Assembly: GCA_000436255.1 (NCBI GenBank)
Contig: HF990811.1
Span: 11,195 to 26,104 of the forward strand
Source: Clostridium sp. CAG:1193
GTDB lineage: Bacteria > Bacillota_I > Bacilli_A > RF39 > UBA660
Length of the DNA: 14,910 bases
Reading direction: 5' to 3'
The notes below the pieces were generated by a model that saw only the letters and a program-made list of their open reading frames with translations, was not told the origin of the DNA and did not search any database. Positions 1 to 7,321 of the stretch are shown here, piece after piece. The number at the start of each line of letters is the position of its first letter. Positions within the stretch are counted from its first letter, which is position 1. Made by a program: the position numbers and the translations under genes.

Positions 1-945
1 ATATATCCGATAATTATGGATGAAGTTGATGATTTAACACTATTTATATCTAATTTTTATGATTTAAATAATATAAAACCAAAAGAAATTTTAGTACCTA
101 GTATAATAGATGAAGATTTAATAAAAGATGTACTTAATATAAATGTATATAAACCTGTTAAGGGTAAGAAAAAAGAACTTATAGAAATGGCTAATAAAAA
201 TGCATTAAATTCATTAAAAGAAAAATTTGAACTTGTAAAAGCATCTGATGAGAAAGCTCTTAGTGCATGCACTGAATTAAAAGATTTATTAAAAATAGAA
301 AGTGCAAATAAAATAGAAGCATTTGATAATTCACACTTGTTTGGCTCATATTCAGTAAGCGGTATGATAACATTTACATTAGGACTTCCTGATAAATCTA
401 ATTATAGAAAATATAAAATAACAAGTTCTCATCATGATGATTTTCATGTAATGAAAGAGGTAATATATAGAAGATATTATAGGGTACTTATGGATAATTT
501 AGAAAAACCGGATTTAATAATAGTAGATGGTGGTAAAGCACAAATAACGGCAGCAACTGAAGTACTTAATTCACTTAATTTAAATATTCCGGTGTGTGGT
601 CTTGTAAAAAATGATAAACATAAAACAAGTGACATACTTTATAATGATAAAATATATGATATAGATAGAACGTCTAATTTATTTCATATGTTAGAAAGAA
701 TACAGGATGAAGTACATAATTATACTATAAGTTATCATAAAAATATAAGAAGTAAAGGTGCTTTAGCAAGTATACTTGATAATGTAGATGGAATAGGTGA
801 AAAAAGAAAAAATGAATTGTTAAAGAAATACAAAACAATAAATAAAATGAAAGAAGCAACAGTTTTAGAATTGAGTGAAATATTACCTATGAACGTTGCA
901 AAAGAATTTCATGAGTTTTTAAAGGAGAATAATTTTGAAAAATAA
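1..945 (+). CDS. uvrC: UvrABC excinuclease subunit C, C-terminal part (5' end outside window)
   Basis: UvrC makes the dual incisions around bulky DNA lesions in nucleotide excision repair, together with UvrA and UvrB. The frame is open from base 1, so the ATG at 16 is internal; the N-terminal GIY-YIG nuclease and UvrB-binding regions lie upstream. The visible 314 residues contain the RNase H-like 5'-incision domain: FDNSH at about visible residues 108-112, VDGGK at 175-179 and RIQDEVH at 233-239. A helix-hairpin-helix DNA-binding region follows (DNVDGIGEKRKNELL, from about 259). The acidic residues and His expected of the nuclease centre are present, so the protein looks intact. The last 11 bases overlap the start of murI, which implies one transcript and translational coupling. 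Confidence 0.96.
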   Translation: MYPIIMDEVDDLTLFISNFYDLNNIKPKEILVPSIIDEDLIKDVLNINVYKPVKGKKKELIEMANKNALNSLKEKFELVKASDEKALSACTELKDLLKIESANKIEAFDNSHLFGSYSVSGMITFTLGLPDKSNYRKYKITSSHHDDFHVMKEVIYRRYYRVLMDNLEKPDLIIVDGGKAQITAATEVLNSLNLNIPVCGLVKNDKHKTSDILYNDKIYDIDRTSNLFHMLERIQDEVHNYTISYHKNIRSKGALASILDNVDGIGEKRKNELLKKYKTINKMKEATVLELSEILPMNVAKEFHEFLKENNFEK

Positions 946-1672
946 AATAGGAGTATTTGATTCTGGGGTAGGAGGACTTACAGTTTTAAAGGAAATATAT
1001 AAGCATTATCCAAATGAAGATTATATTTATATTGGAGATAATAAAAATTTACCATATGGTGAAAAAACTAAAGAACAATTACTTATGTATGCTTCAAAAA
1101 TATTTGATTACTTTATAAAAGAAAAAGTAAATATTGTAGTAATTGCATGTAATACTATGTGTTCAAATGTTTTTAGCGAGCTTACAAATAAGTATAAAAA
1201 TGTTAATATAATAGGTGTATTAGATGCAACTGTAGATAGTTTTATAAAGAAAAATAAAAGTAATGTTTTAGTAATAGGTACAACAGCTACAATTAAATCA
1301 AATATATATGAGAAAAAAATTAAAAGTATTAATAGTAATATAAATGTCTATAGTTTACCTACACCTAAATTAGTACCTTTAATAGAAAATATGGAAGATG
1401 TAAAAGATACTATAGATGAATATTTAAAACCTTATGATAATATTGATTCAATTATTTTAGGATGCACGCATTATAAATTAATTGATAAATATATAAATAA
1501 AAATATTAAATTAATAAATAGTAGTGATGGGGTAGTAAGTAAATTAAAAGAATATATTAATACTGATAGTAAAAAAGGAAGTATAAAAATATATACTACC
1601 GGTGCATTAAATGAATTTAATATATTATGTAATAAAATTATGAATATGAATGCAGAATTTATTGAACTATAG
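935..1672 (+). CDS. murI: Glutamate racemase
   Basis: MurI converts L-glutamate to D-glutamate for peptidoglycan synthesis in the cytoplasm. The start is a TTG at 935, chosen because AAAGGAG (921-927) sits seven bases upstream and the protein then begins directly with the family motif region (FDSGVGGL, residues 8-15). Both catalytic cysteines are visible: C72 in IACNTMCS and C177 in LGCTHY. At 245 residues it is slightly short for the family but has every landmark. It overlaps uvrC by 11 bases and is the last clear gene before a terminator shared with the convergent ATPase gene. The same frame stays open for about 60 codons past the TAG stop, which is described separately. Confidence 0.96.
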   Translation: MKNKIGVFDSGVGGLTVLKEIYKHYPNEDYIYIGDNKNLPYGEKTKEQLLMYASKIFDYFIKEKVNIVVIACNTMCSNVFSELTNKYKNVNIIGVLDATVDSFIKKNKSNVLVIGTTATIKSNIYEKKIKSINSNINVYSLPTPKLVPLIENMEDVKDTIDEYLKPYDNIDSIILGCTHYKLIDKYINKNIKLINSSDGVVSKLKEYINTDSKKGSIKIYTTGALNEFNILCNKIMNMNAEFIEL

Positions 1673-1684
1673 TGGACAGATATA

Positions 1685-1861
1685 TTGGTTAAATTTAATA
1701 ATACGAAATTATACAAAAGAAGTGAAACACTATATAAAAAATATATAGATGGTTCTTTAAATGCAAAAATAAAAAATAGATGCTGTAATTTTTTACTACT
1801 AAAAAATGCAGGCAATATAAAAACTAAAGAGAAATCTTTAGTTTTTATTCATCTAAAATAA
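1685..1861 (+). CDS. Possible small ORF or gene remnant downstream of murI
   Basis: An open frame of 58 codons starts at TTG 1685 and lies in the same frame as murI, separated from it only by the TAG at 1670-1672 and four codons. The translation looks protein-like (for example KLYKRSETLYKKYIDGSLN, then NRCCNFLLLKNAGN). No convincing Shine-Dalgarno precedes the TTG. A GTG at 1672-1674 overlaps the murI stop by one base and reads VDRYIG before a stop, so a frameshifted gene that once started there is possible. Its 3' end runs through the terminator hairpin at 1819-1846 and into the convergent gene. I do not recognise a family. Confidence 0.25.
   Translation: MVKFNNTKLYKRSETLYKKYIDGSLNAKIKNRCCNFLLLKNAGNIKTKEKSLVFIHLK
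1819..1846. terminator. Bidirectional intrinsic terminator between murI and the AAA+ gene
   Basis: A perfect 11-bp stem (1819-1829 with 1836-1846) encloses the loop AGAAAT. The stem begins with five A and ends with five T, so both strands give a hairpin followed by a U-run. It sits between two convergent genes and touches the stop codon of the minus-strand ATPase gene. Confidence 0.85.
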
Positions 1862-2804
1862 CATTTTCTTTTTCTATTAAATCTCTAAATTTTTCTTTGA
1901 ATATTGGTTTATATTTTTTTATAACGTCTGGATATACTGTATCACAATTACATAATGCTAGCCAGAAATGTTTAATACTTATTACATTTGTATTATCAAA
2001 TATTGCATATGAGAATGCTTTAGTTAGAAATACAAAGCATATATCTGGGTATCTTGATGCTGATTCGAAAACTCTATTGTATTCAATTGTAAGATCTACT
2101 ATAAATGTCATAATAGTTTCTTTAACAAAATTTGTATAATTCATTTTTACATTTGTTTGTGCCTCTATTTTTGGAAGAGATCCCATAAGTATTTTTATGG
2201 TTGCATCTTTATCTGGTTCACATACTTCTATTTTTTGAAGTCTTCTTAAAAATGCTTTGTCTTTAACTATGTAATAATCATATTCATCACTTGTAGTAGC
2301 ACCAATCATTTTAATGTTTCCTCTTGCAAGAGCTGGCTTTAAAATATTTGCAAAATCTAATCCACCCTGTGTTTTATTACCAATAAGGGTATGAGTCTCA
2401 TCTATAAATAATATTACTTTATTCATAGCTTCTAACTCTTTAACTAATATTTGAAGTTTCATATCAGTGTTTCCACTTTCATCAGAAATATTGCCGACAA
2501 GTGCAGCAGTATCTATTTTTAATATAGTATAACCTTTTAATGCATCTGGGACCATATTATTTTGTATTCTCCATGCAAGACCTTCAACTATAGCAGTTTT
2601 ACCAATACCAGGTTTACCAACTAATATAGGAGACTTTTCTGGAGTAAAAAGAATAAGCATCATTTCTTTTAATTCTTTATCTCTTGCAATAGATGGATCT
2701 GTGTAATATGTTTTTTTGGTTAAATCAGTTGCATATCTTTCTATTAAAGAAAAATTATATCCGGTATTAGTTTTAGTTTCACTAACATCTATAAAATCAT
2801 CCAT
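1845..2804 (-). CDS. Stand-alone ClpA/ClpB D1-like AAA+ ATPase
   Basis: This 319-residue protein matches the first ATPase domain (D1) of ClpA/ClpB unfoldases but has no N-terminal Clp domain, middle domain or second ATPase domain. Seen motifs: a ClpB-like lead-in (YATDLTKKTYYTDPSIARDKE, 24-44, in two parts), Walker A GKPGIGKT (63-70), Walker B VILFIDE (130-136), sensor-1 IGATT (167-171) and an arginine-finger pair R187-R188. ATP hydrolysis is therefore likely. The segment that carries the aromatic pore loop in ClpB (KYRGEFEER) reads GNISDESGNTDMK here (104-116), with no Tyr. Residues 220-319 are probably a helical lid plus an unrecognised tail. The start is supported by AGGATG eight bases upstream (2813-2818). 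Partner and substrate are unknown; it could be a remodelling factor or adaptor-like ATPase, not a classical threading disaggregase. Confidence 0.88.
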   Translation of the reverse strand: MDDFIDVSETKTNTGYNFSLIERYATDLTKKTYYTDPSIARDKELKEMMLILFTPEKSPILVGKPGIGKTAIVEGLAWRIQNNMVPDALKGYTILKIDTAALVGNISDESGNTDMKLQILVKELEAMNKVILFIDETHTLIGNKTQGGLDFANILKPALARGNIKMIGATTSDEYDYYIVKDKAFLRRLQKIEVCEPDKDATIKILMGSLPKIEAQTNVKMNYTNFVKETIMTFIVDLTIEYNRVFESASRYPDICFVFLTKAFSYAIFDNTNVISIKHFWLALCNCDTVYPDVIKKYKPIFKEKFRDLIEKENVILDE

Positions 2805-2830
2805 TTATATCACATCCTATCAACAAAACA

Positions 2831-2859
2831 AGTATACCAGAAAAATAATATATATTCAA
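2831..2859 (-). promoter_or_regulatory. Promoter of the AAA+ ATPase gene
   Basis: On the minus strand the -35 is TTGAAT (2854-2859), the spacer is 17 bases, and the -10 is TATACT (2831-2836), preceded by TGG as in an extended -10. It lies 27 bases from the start codon. Its -35 is separated by one base from the -35 of the divergent rsmE promoter. Confidence 0.75.
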
Positions 2860-2860
2860 C

Positions 2861-2889
2861 TTGAATAACGCTAAAATATTATATATAAT
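2861..2889 (+). promoter_or_regulatory. Promoter of rsmE
   Basis: The -35 is TTGAAT (2861-2866), the spacer is 17 bases and the -10 is a consensus TATAAT (2884-2889). Transcription should start near 2896, which is the first base of the GGTGAT Shine-Dalgarno. The untranslated leader would be only about nine bases. Confidence 0.8.
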
Positions 2890-2904
2890 TAATGTGGTGA
2901 TACT

Positions 2905-3609
2905 GTGCAAAGATATGTGGTAGATGAAAATTTAAAATTAGATAAAAAAGATATTAATCATATTATTAATGTAATGCGTTTAAATGTAAATGATCAAATT
3001 AAACTTATTAATAACGGAACTATTTATGATGCAATAATTACTAAAATAGAAAAAAATAATGTTTTGTATGAAATAATAAAAAAAGAAGAATCAAAAAGTT
3101 TAAAAGATTATAAAGTTATAATCGCATGTTCAATTATTAAAGAACAAAAGATGGATTATTTACTTCAAAAAGCTACTGAACTTGGTGCAGATGAAATAAT
3201 ACCTATAATAAGTGAAAGGACTATAGTTAAAGTTAAACAAGCATCATCTAAAATAGATAGGTGGAATAGAATAATAAAAGAAAGTGTAGAGCAGTGTCAC
3301 AGAGTTAGTATACCTATAATAAAAGATATAATTAGTTTAAAAGAATTATCTAATTTAGAATATTCATTAAAAATATTATGTAATACTAATGAAAAGTCTA
3401 AAAATATTAAAAAAGTGTTACAAGATAGTAAAAAACGTGATACAATAATTATAGTAGTTGGACCTGAAGGAGGGTTTACTGATAGTGAGATTAATTATTT
3501 AGAAAATAGTGGATTTATCAGTACTTCGTTAGGTGAAAACATACTAAGGGCAGAAACTGTTCCTTTGTATGTACTTAGTGTAATAAATTATGAATTTATG
3601 GGTGATTAA
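2905..3609 (+). CDS. rsmE: 16S rRNA (uracil(1498)-N3)-methyltransferase
   Basis: RsmE methylates U1498 of 16S rRNA with S-adenosylmethionine, late in small-subunit assembly. The 234-residue protein has an N-terminal PUA-like RNA-binding part (about 1-65) and a C-terminal SPOUT methyltransferase part. The family motifs are clear: KATELGADEIIP (89-100), VGPEGGF (185-191) and LGENILRAETVP (209-220), the last two forming the trefoil-knot cofactor site. The start is GTG at 2905 with GGTGAT at 2896-2901. No ribosomal protein L11 methyltransferase gene precedes it, unlike in many Bacillota; instead a divergent ATPase gene lies upstream. Its stop is one base from the start of the next gene, so the two are co-transcribed. 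Confidence 0.96.
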   Translation: MQRYVVDENLKLDKKDINHIINVMRLNVNDQIKLINNGTIYDAIITKIEKNNVLYEIIKKEESKSLKDYKVIIACSIIKEQKMDYLLQKATELGADEIIPIISERTIVKVKQASSKIDRWNRIIKESVEQCHRVSIPIIKDIISLKELSNLEYSLKILCNTNEKSKNIKKVLQDSKKRDTIIIVVGPEGGFTDSEINYLENSGFISTSLGENILRAETVPLYVLSVINYEFMGD

Positions 3610-3610
3610 A

Positions 3611-4306
3611 ATGTTTGATAAAATTGTTAATTATTTTTCTAGTTTAAATGGTGCGGGTCAAGCACTATTCGTTGTTGGAATACTTTTAGTTGTTACTTTT
3701 ATAATACTTTTAATAGTGGTATTTAAACCTGAGAAAAAGCCTAAGAAGATATATGGAGAAAATAAAGTTGTTGAAGAAGAAAATACAGTTTTAGAAAAAT
3801 TAAAAGATATTAATAATGTAAGTGTGGATGATATTAACTTAGATAACAGCAGGACTAAAAATCTAAAATCAATTGTCGATGAACTTAAAAGTCTTGAAAA
3901 TAATCCAACATCTTATTATGATATGATAGAAAAGTATGAAGATGAGCAAGAAAATACAGCAGTAATAAGTGTTAGTGAATTATTAAGAGCAAAAGATGCA
4001 TATAATCATTCGCAAACTCTAATTAGAAGAAATGTAGCACCAAAAAAAGAAGTATCTGAACCAGTTTCTATAGAACCACAAGTTTCTTTCCAGCACAAAC
4101 AAACTTATAAAGAAGAATATTTATTCGAAGAAGATACTGCACCTATAAAGAAAATACAAATAACAGAAGAGAAAAAATACACACCATCAAAAGAAATATT
4201 TTCATCAGTATTTAGTGATGGTGCAAGTTCAAAAGATCATAATGATGAAAAAAATAATAATGAAAAGTTTTTAAGTACTTTAAAAGAGTTTAGAAATAAT
4301 CTATAA
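3611..4306 (+). CDS. Membrane-anchored protein of unknown function
   Basis: I do not recognise a family. An earlier in-frame ATG exists at 3590, but ATG 3611 is preferred: GGTGAT (3601-3606) lies four bases upstream and the gene then starts one base after the rsmE stop. The 231-residue product has one hydrophobic helix (about residues 17-38) followed by a lysine-rich stretch (FKPEKKPKK), so by the positive-inside rule the long charged C-terminal part should be cytoplasmic. That part is rich in Glu, Lys and Asn, likely disordered, with short ordered-looking segments (VISVSELLRAKDAY around 119-132; FLSTLKEFRNNL at the end). Such segments could be docking motifs for a partner. It is co-transcribed with rsmE and ends inside a terminator hairpin. 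Confidence 0.8.
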   Translation: MFDKIVNYFSSLNGAGQALFVVGILLVVTFIILLIVVFKPEKKPKKIYGENKVVEEENTVLEKLKDINNVSVDDINLDNSRTKNLKSIVDELKSLENNPTSYYDMIEKYEDEQENTAVISVSELLRAKDAYNHSQTLIRRNVAPKKEVSEPVSIEPQVSFQHKQTYKEEYLFEEDTAPIKKIQITEEKKYTPSKEIFSSVFSDGASSKDHNDEKNNNEKFLSTLKEFRNNL

Positions 4307-4307
4307 T
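4279..4307 (+). promoter_or_regulatory. Candidate mtaB promoter overlapping a terminator
   Basis: TTTAAA (4279-4284), 17 bases, then TATAAT (4302-4307). The -10 lies in the end of the left arm and the loop of the terminator at 4294-4326. Transcription would start near 4314, inside the right arm, so the new RNA could not form that hairpin. The alternative is read-through from rsmE. Confidence 0.45.
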
Positions 4308-4326
4308 ACATATAGATTATTTTTTT
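4294..4326 (+). terminator. Terminator after the rsmE operon
   Basis: A perfect stem of 11-12 bp (4294/4295-4305 with 4311-4321/4322), loop ATACA, then a T-run to 4326. The left arm includes the last codons and stop of the preceding gene. The T-run directly abuts the GAGGTGA Shine-Dalgarno of mtaB. Confidence 0.75.
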
Positions 4327-4336
4327 GAGGTGAAGT

Positions 4337-5629
4337 ATGAAAGTATCAATATATACACTTGGTTGTAAAGTAAATTTATACGAAAGTGAAGTTATAATAA
4401 ATGAATTTAAGAAAAAAGGTTATGAAATTGTACCATTTGAAAGTAAAAGTGATATATGCATTATAAATACATGTACAGTAACAAATACCAGTGATAAAAA
4501 AAGTAGAAATATAATAAGACAAGCAGTAAAGAATAATCCAAATGCAGTTATTGTTGTAATGGGTTGTTATAGTCAAATTAGAAGTGAAGATATTAAGAAT
4601 ATAGATGGTGTTGATATAATAATTGGAAACACTAATAAATCTAGAGTAGTATTACTAGTAGAAGAATATTTAAAGAATAAAAAAAGTATAAATAAGATTG
4701 AAGATATTATGCACACTACTTTTGAACCTATGGAACTTGATAGTTTTGAAACAAGAACAAGGGCATTTGTTAAAGTGCAAGATGGCTGTAATAATTTTTG
4801 CTCATACTGCATTATTCCGTATACTAGGGGAAATATTAGAAGTAAAGAAAAAGAAGATGTAGTAAATGAAATAAAATGTTTAGTTAAAAATAATTATAAA
4901 GAAGTAGTTTTAACAGGTATACATACAGGACATTATGGTAAAGATAGATATGATTATGATTTTAGTGATTTATTAAGTGAATTATGTAAAATAGATGGTC
5001 TTGAAAGAATTAGAATATCATCAATTGAAATAACTGAACTTGATGATAAATTTATAAATACTTTAAGAAAAAATGAGAAAATAGTAAATCATATACATAT
5101 TCCATTACAATCTGGATGTGATAAAACTTTAAAGGAAATGAATAGAAAATATGATACAAAGTATTATAAAAGCAAAATAGATGAAATAAGAAAAATAAGA
5201 CCAGGTATATCTATTACAACAGATTTAATAGTAGGATTCCCAAATGAGACTATAGAAGATTTTAATAAAACTTATGAATTTTTAAAAGAGATAAATTTCT
5301 CTAAAATACATGTATTTCCATATTCAAGAAGAAAAGGTACACCAGCAGATTTAATGGATAATCAAGTAGATGAAAAAACAAAAAAAGAAAGAGTAAAAAA
5401 AGTATTAGAATTATCACGCACTCTTGAAGAAAAATACATGAATGAGTTTTTAAATAAAGATGTGGAAGTACTTATAGAAAAATATGAAGATGGAATAATC
5501 ACTGGACATACAGGAAACTATATACAAGTTAAATTAAAAGGAGATATTTCTGATATAAATAAAATTGTAAAAATACATATAGAAAGATTAGAGTACCCAT
5601 TCATTATTGGTAGTAAACTAACTAAATAA
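4337..5629 (+). CDS. mtaB: tRNA (N6-threonylcarbamoyladenosine(37)-C2)-methylthiotransferase
   Basis: MtaB is a radical-SAM enzyme that converts t6A37 to ms2t6A37 in tRNAs reading ANN codons. Three domains are visible in 430 residues. The N-terminal methylthiotransferase domain has cluster cysteines C10 (LGCKVN), C46 (NTCTVT) and C77 (MGCYSQ). The radical-SAM core has C151, C155 and C158 in CNNFCSYCIIPYTRG. A TRAM-like RNA-binding tail runs from about 366 to 427. The LGCKVNLYESE opening and CIIPYTRG favour MtaB over MiaB or RimO. The start is ATG 4337 with GAGGTGA at 4327-4333. It is probably monocistronic, and its promoter seems to lie inside the upstream terminator. Heavy ATA/AAA codon use in this genome would make ANN decoding important (inference). 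Confidence 0.95.
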   Translation: MKVSIYTLGCKVNLYESEVIINEFKKKGYEIVPFESKSDICIINTCTVTNTSDKKSRNIIRQAVKNNPNAVIVVMGCYSQIRSEDIKNIDGVDIIIGNTNKSRVVLLVEEYLKNKKSINKIEDIMHTTFEPMELDSFETRTRAFVKVQDGCNNFCSYCIIPYTRGNIRSKEKEDVVNEIKCLVKNNYKEVVLTGIHTGHYGKDRYDYDFSDLLSELCKIDGLERIRISSIEITELDDKFINTLRKNEKIVNHIHIPLQSGCDKTLKEMNRKYDTKYYKSKIDEIRKIRPGISITTDLIVGFPNETIEDFNKTYEFLKEINFSKIHVFPYSRRKGTPADLMDNQVDEKTKKERVKKVLELSRTLEEKYMNEFLNKDVEVLIEKYEDGIITGHTGNYIQVKLKGDISDINKIVKIHIERLEYPFIIGSKLTK

Positions 5630-5836
5630 TAAAATATATTTATCTGTGTGAATAATCTTACAAGAATATATACAAAAGATAAACTGATGCAGATAAATTT
5701 AATTATAGTAGGTAAACTAAGTAATTTAACATTTACAACTAAAGCTTAATAAAAATGAGTTAGATAGTAACTCATTTTCTTTTGTAAAATGATGTAAAAA
5801 AGAAATTTTTTTTATATATGAAATTAAGATTGTTGG
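5630..5836 (+). other. mtaB-pyk intergenic region with possible RNA structure and a 33-codon ORF
   Basis: Most of this stretch has no clear gene. ATTTATCTG (5638-5646) can pair perfectly with CAGATAAAT (5690-5698), with an inner stem ATCTT (5655-5659) and AAGAT (5676-5680). A 33-codon open frame, GTG 5648 to TAA 5749, ends two bases before the terminator at 5752 but has no Shine-Dalgarno. It could be the 3' UTR of mtaB, a small RNA, or chance in AT-rich DNA. Confidence 0.3.
5752..5783 (+). terminator. Terminator upstream of pyk
   Basis: A perfect 11-bp stem (5752-5762 with 5768-5778), loop GATAG, followed by C and TTTT. It ends whatever is transcribed through 5630-5750, most simply the mtaB transcript with a roughly 120-base 3' UTR. 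Confidence 0.85.
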
Positions 5837-5842
5837 TATAAT
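5834..5842 (+). promoter_or_regulatory. pyk promoter, extended -10
   Basis: TGG precedes a consensus TATAAT (5837-5842), giving an extended -10. No good -35 is visible at 17 bases (the region is a T/A run), which is usual for extended -10 promoters. The predicted start, near 5849, coincides with the GGTGAT Shine-Dalgarno (5849-5854), so the leader is about nine bases. Confidence 0.7.
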
Positions 5843-5857
5843 AAAAATGGTGATGTT

Positions 5858-7270
5858 ATGAAAAAGACTAAAATAATATGTACTGCTGGTCCAGCATGTA
5901 ATGATTATGATATTTTACTTGATATGGCTAAGAATGGAATGGACGTAATACGAATAAATTTATCACATGCAACTCACTCTTTTGCAGAAGAAATAGTAAG
6001 TAAAATTAGAAAAATTAATAAAGAATTTGATTTTAATATCGGTATTCTTTTTGATACTAAAGGTCCAGAAGTAAGAGTTGGTAAATTTAAAGATGGATTC
6101 ATTAAATTAGAAAGTGGAGAAGAAGTAATCCTTACTCCAAAAGAAGTTAGTGGAGACGATTATAAAATTAATATAAGTGAGAGAAACTTATATTTAGATC
6201 TTGATATAGATAGTACTATATTAATTGATAATGGAAATATAGAACTTAAGGTAATAGGAATAAATAATGAGGATATTATGGCACGTGTAATACACGGTGG
6301 CATTTTAAAAGATAATAAAAATATAAATGTTAAAGATGTTGATTTGAGTGTTGACTTTTTATCCATTGCTGATAAAAATGATATTTTATTCGCATCTAAA
6401 TTAAATGCTGATTTTATATCTTTATCTTTTGTAAGAAGTGCTAATGATATACTTGATGTAAATGATATGCTAATTGCAGATAAGAATGAACATACTCAAA
6501 TTATAAGTAAAATTGAAAATAAAAGTGCACTTGAAGATTTAGATAATATTATTAAAGTGAGTGATGGAATAATTGTTGCAAGAGGGGATTTGGGAGTTGA
6601 AATAGAACTTACTAAATTACCATGTGTAGCTAAAGATATTATAAAAAGATCAAAAGATAAAAATAAAATATGTATTGTATCTACAGATATGTTATCTTCA
6701 ATGGAAGAAAAAGAGAAACCTACTAGATCTGAAGTTTGTGATATAGCGTCTTTTATATTTGACGGAGTAGATGCTTTTACATTAAGTGGTGAGACTGCTA
6801 TTGGAAAATATCCAGTATTATCTACTAAAGTAATGAGTGATATAATTAAAGAAACAGAAGCACATGTAGATTATAAGCAAGAATTAAAGTGCATAAATAA
6901 TAAAAATGTAGATAATACAACTGTGTTAGCGTATACTGCAAGTAATATTTCAAATACTATTGATATAAAAGCAATAATTGTATTTACTGTTAGTGGTTAT
7001 ACAGCAAGGAAATTAAGCAACTATAAACCAAATTGCCCAGTAATTGCGGTTGTATCAGATAAAGAGGCTGCAAAAAGTTTATCACTTAATTTTGGAATTA
7101 AGAGTGTTGTTTCAAAGAAATTTAATAATGCTGATGATATAATGGAACTAGGTTTAAAAGTAGCTAAGGAGAATCTTGATTTAAATCGTGAAGATAAAAT
7201 AATAATAATGGGTGGTTTTCCTACTAGAAAATCAAGAAGTACTAATTTTATTAAAATTGAAGAGATATAA
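5858..7270 (+). CDS. pyk: Pyruvate kinase
   Basis: Pyruvate kinase transfers phosphate from phosphoenolpyruvate to ADP in the last step of glycolysis. The 470-residue protein has the usual A/B/C domain order and no extra C-terminal PEP-utiliser-like domain. Key residues are kept: R32, N34, S36 and H37 (IRINLSHATH), DTKGPEVR (66-73), catalytic K218 and metal ligand E220 (SKIEN), D244 (VARGDLGVEI), T276 and SGETA (310-314). Unusual changes are AGPAC in place of IGPAS near the N-terminus, TDML (276-279) for the common TQML, and VEIEL for VEIPL. It is a single-gene unit between two terminators with its own promoter. The activity is likely normal; the regulatory effector cannot be told from sequence. 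Confidence 0.95.
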   Translation: MKKTKIICTAGPACNDYDILLDMAKNGMDVIRINLSHATHSFAEEIVSKIRKINKEFDFNIGILFDTKGPEVRVGKFKDGFIKLESGEEVILTPKEVSGDDYKINISERNLYLDLDIDSTILIDNGNIELKVIGINNEDIMARVIHGGILKDNKNINVKDVDLSVDFLSIADKNDILFASKLNADFISLSFVRSANDILDVNDMLIADKNEHTQIISKIENKSALEDLDNIIKVSDGIIVARGDLGVEIELTKLPCVAKDIIKRSKDKNKICIVSTDMLSSMEEKEKPTRSEVCDIASFIFDGVDAFTLSGETAIGKYPVLSTKVMSDIIKETEAHVDYKQELKCINNKNVDNTTVLAYTASNISNTIDIKAIIVFTVSGYTARKLSNYKPNCPVIAVVSDKEAAKSLSLNFGIKSVVSKKFNNADDIMELGLKVAKENLDLNREDKIIIMGGFPTRKSRSTNFIKIEEI

Positions 7271-7292
7271 AACTTCTTATTGAAGTTTTTTT
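7269..7292 (+). terminator. pyk terminator
   Basis: An 8-bp stem AAAACTTC (7269-7276) with GAAGTTTT (7282-7289), loop TTATT, and a T-run to 7292. It begins within the pyk stop codon. Confidence 0.85.
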
Positions 7293-7321
7293 AATTTTGT
7301 ATTTATTTTTATATTTAAAAA

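Noticed and set aside
1471..1815. 114-codon minus-strand ORF opposite murI
   Set aside because: It lies mostly antisense to a clear murI, is dominated by Leu/Ile/Phe/Ser as expected for a shadow of AT-rich coding DNA, and has no supporting motif.
3590..3610. Upstream ATG as start of the membrane-anchored protein after rsmE
   Set aside because: It has no Shine-Dalgarno at proper spacing, whereas ATG 3611 has GGTGAT four bases upstream and starts one base after the rsmE stop.
5681..5710. CTGATG sequence suggesting a hammerhead ribozyme core
   Set aside because: The core reads CTGATGC, not CTGATGA, and no GAAA segment with the required flanking stems is present nearby.
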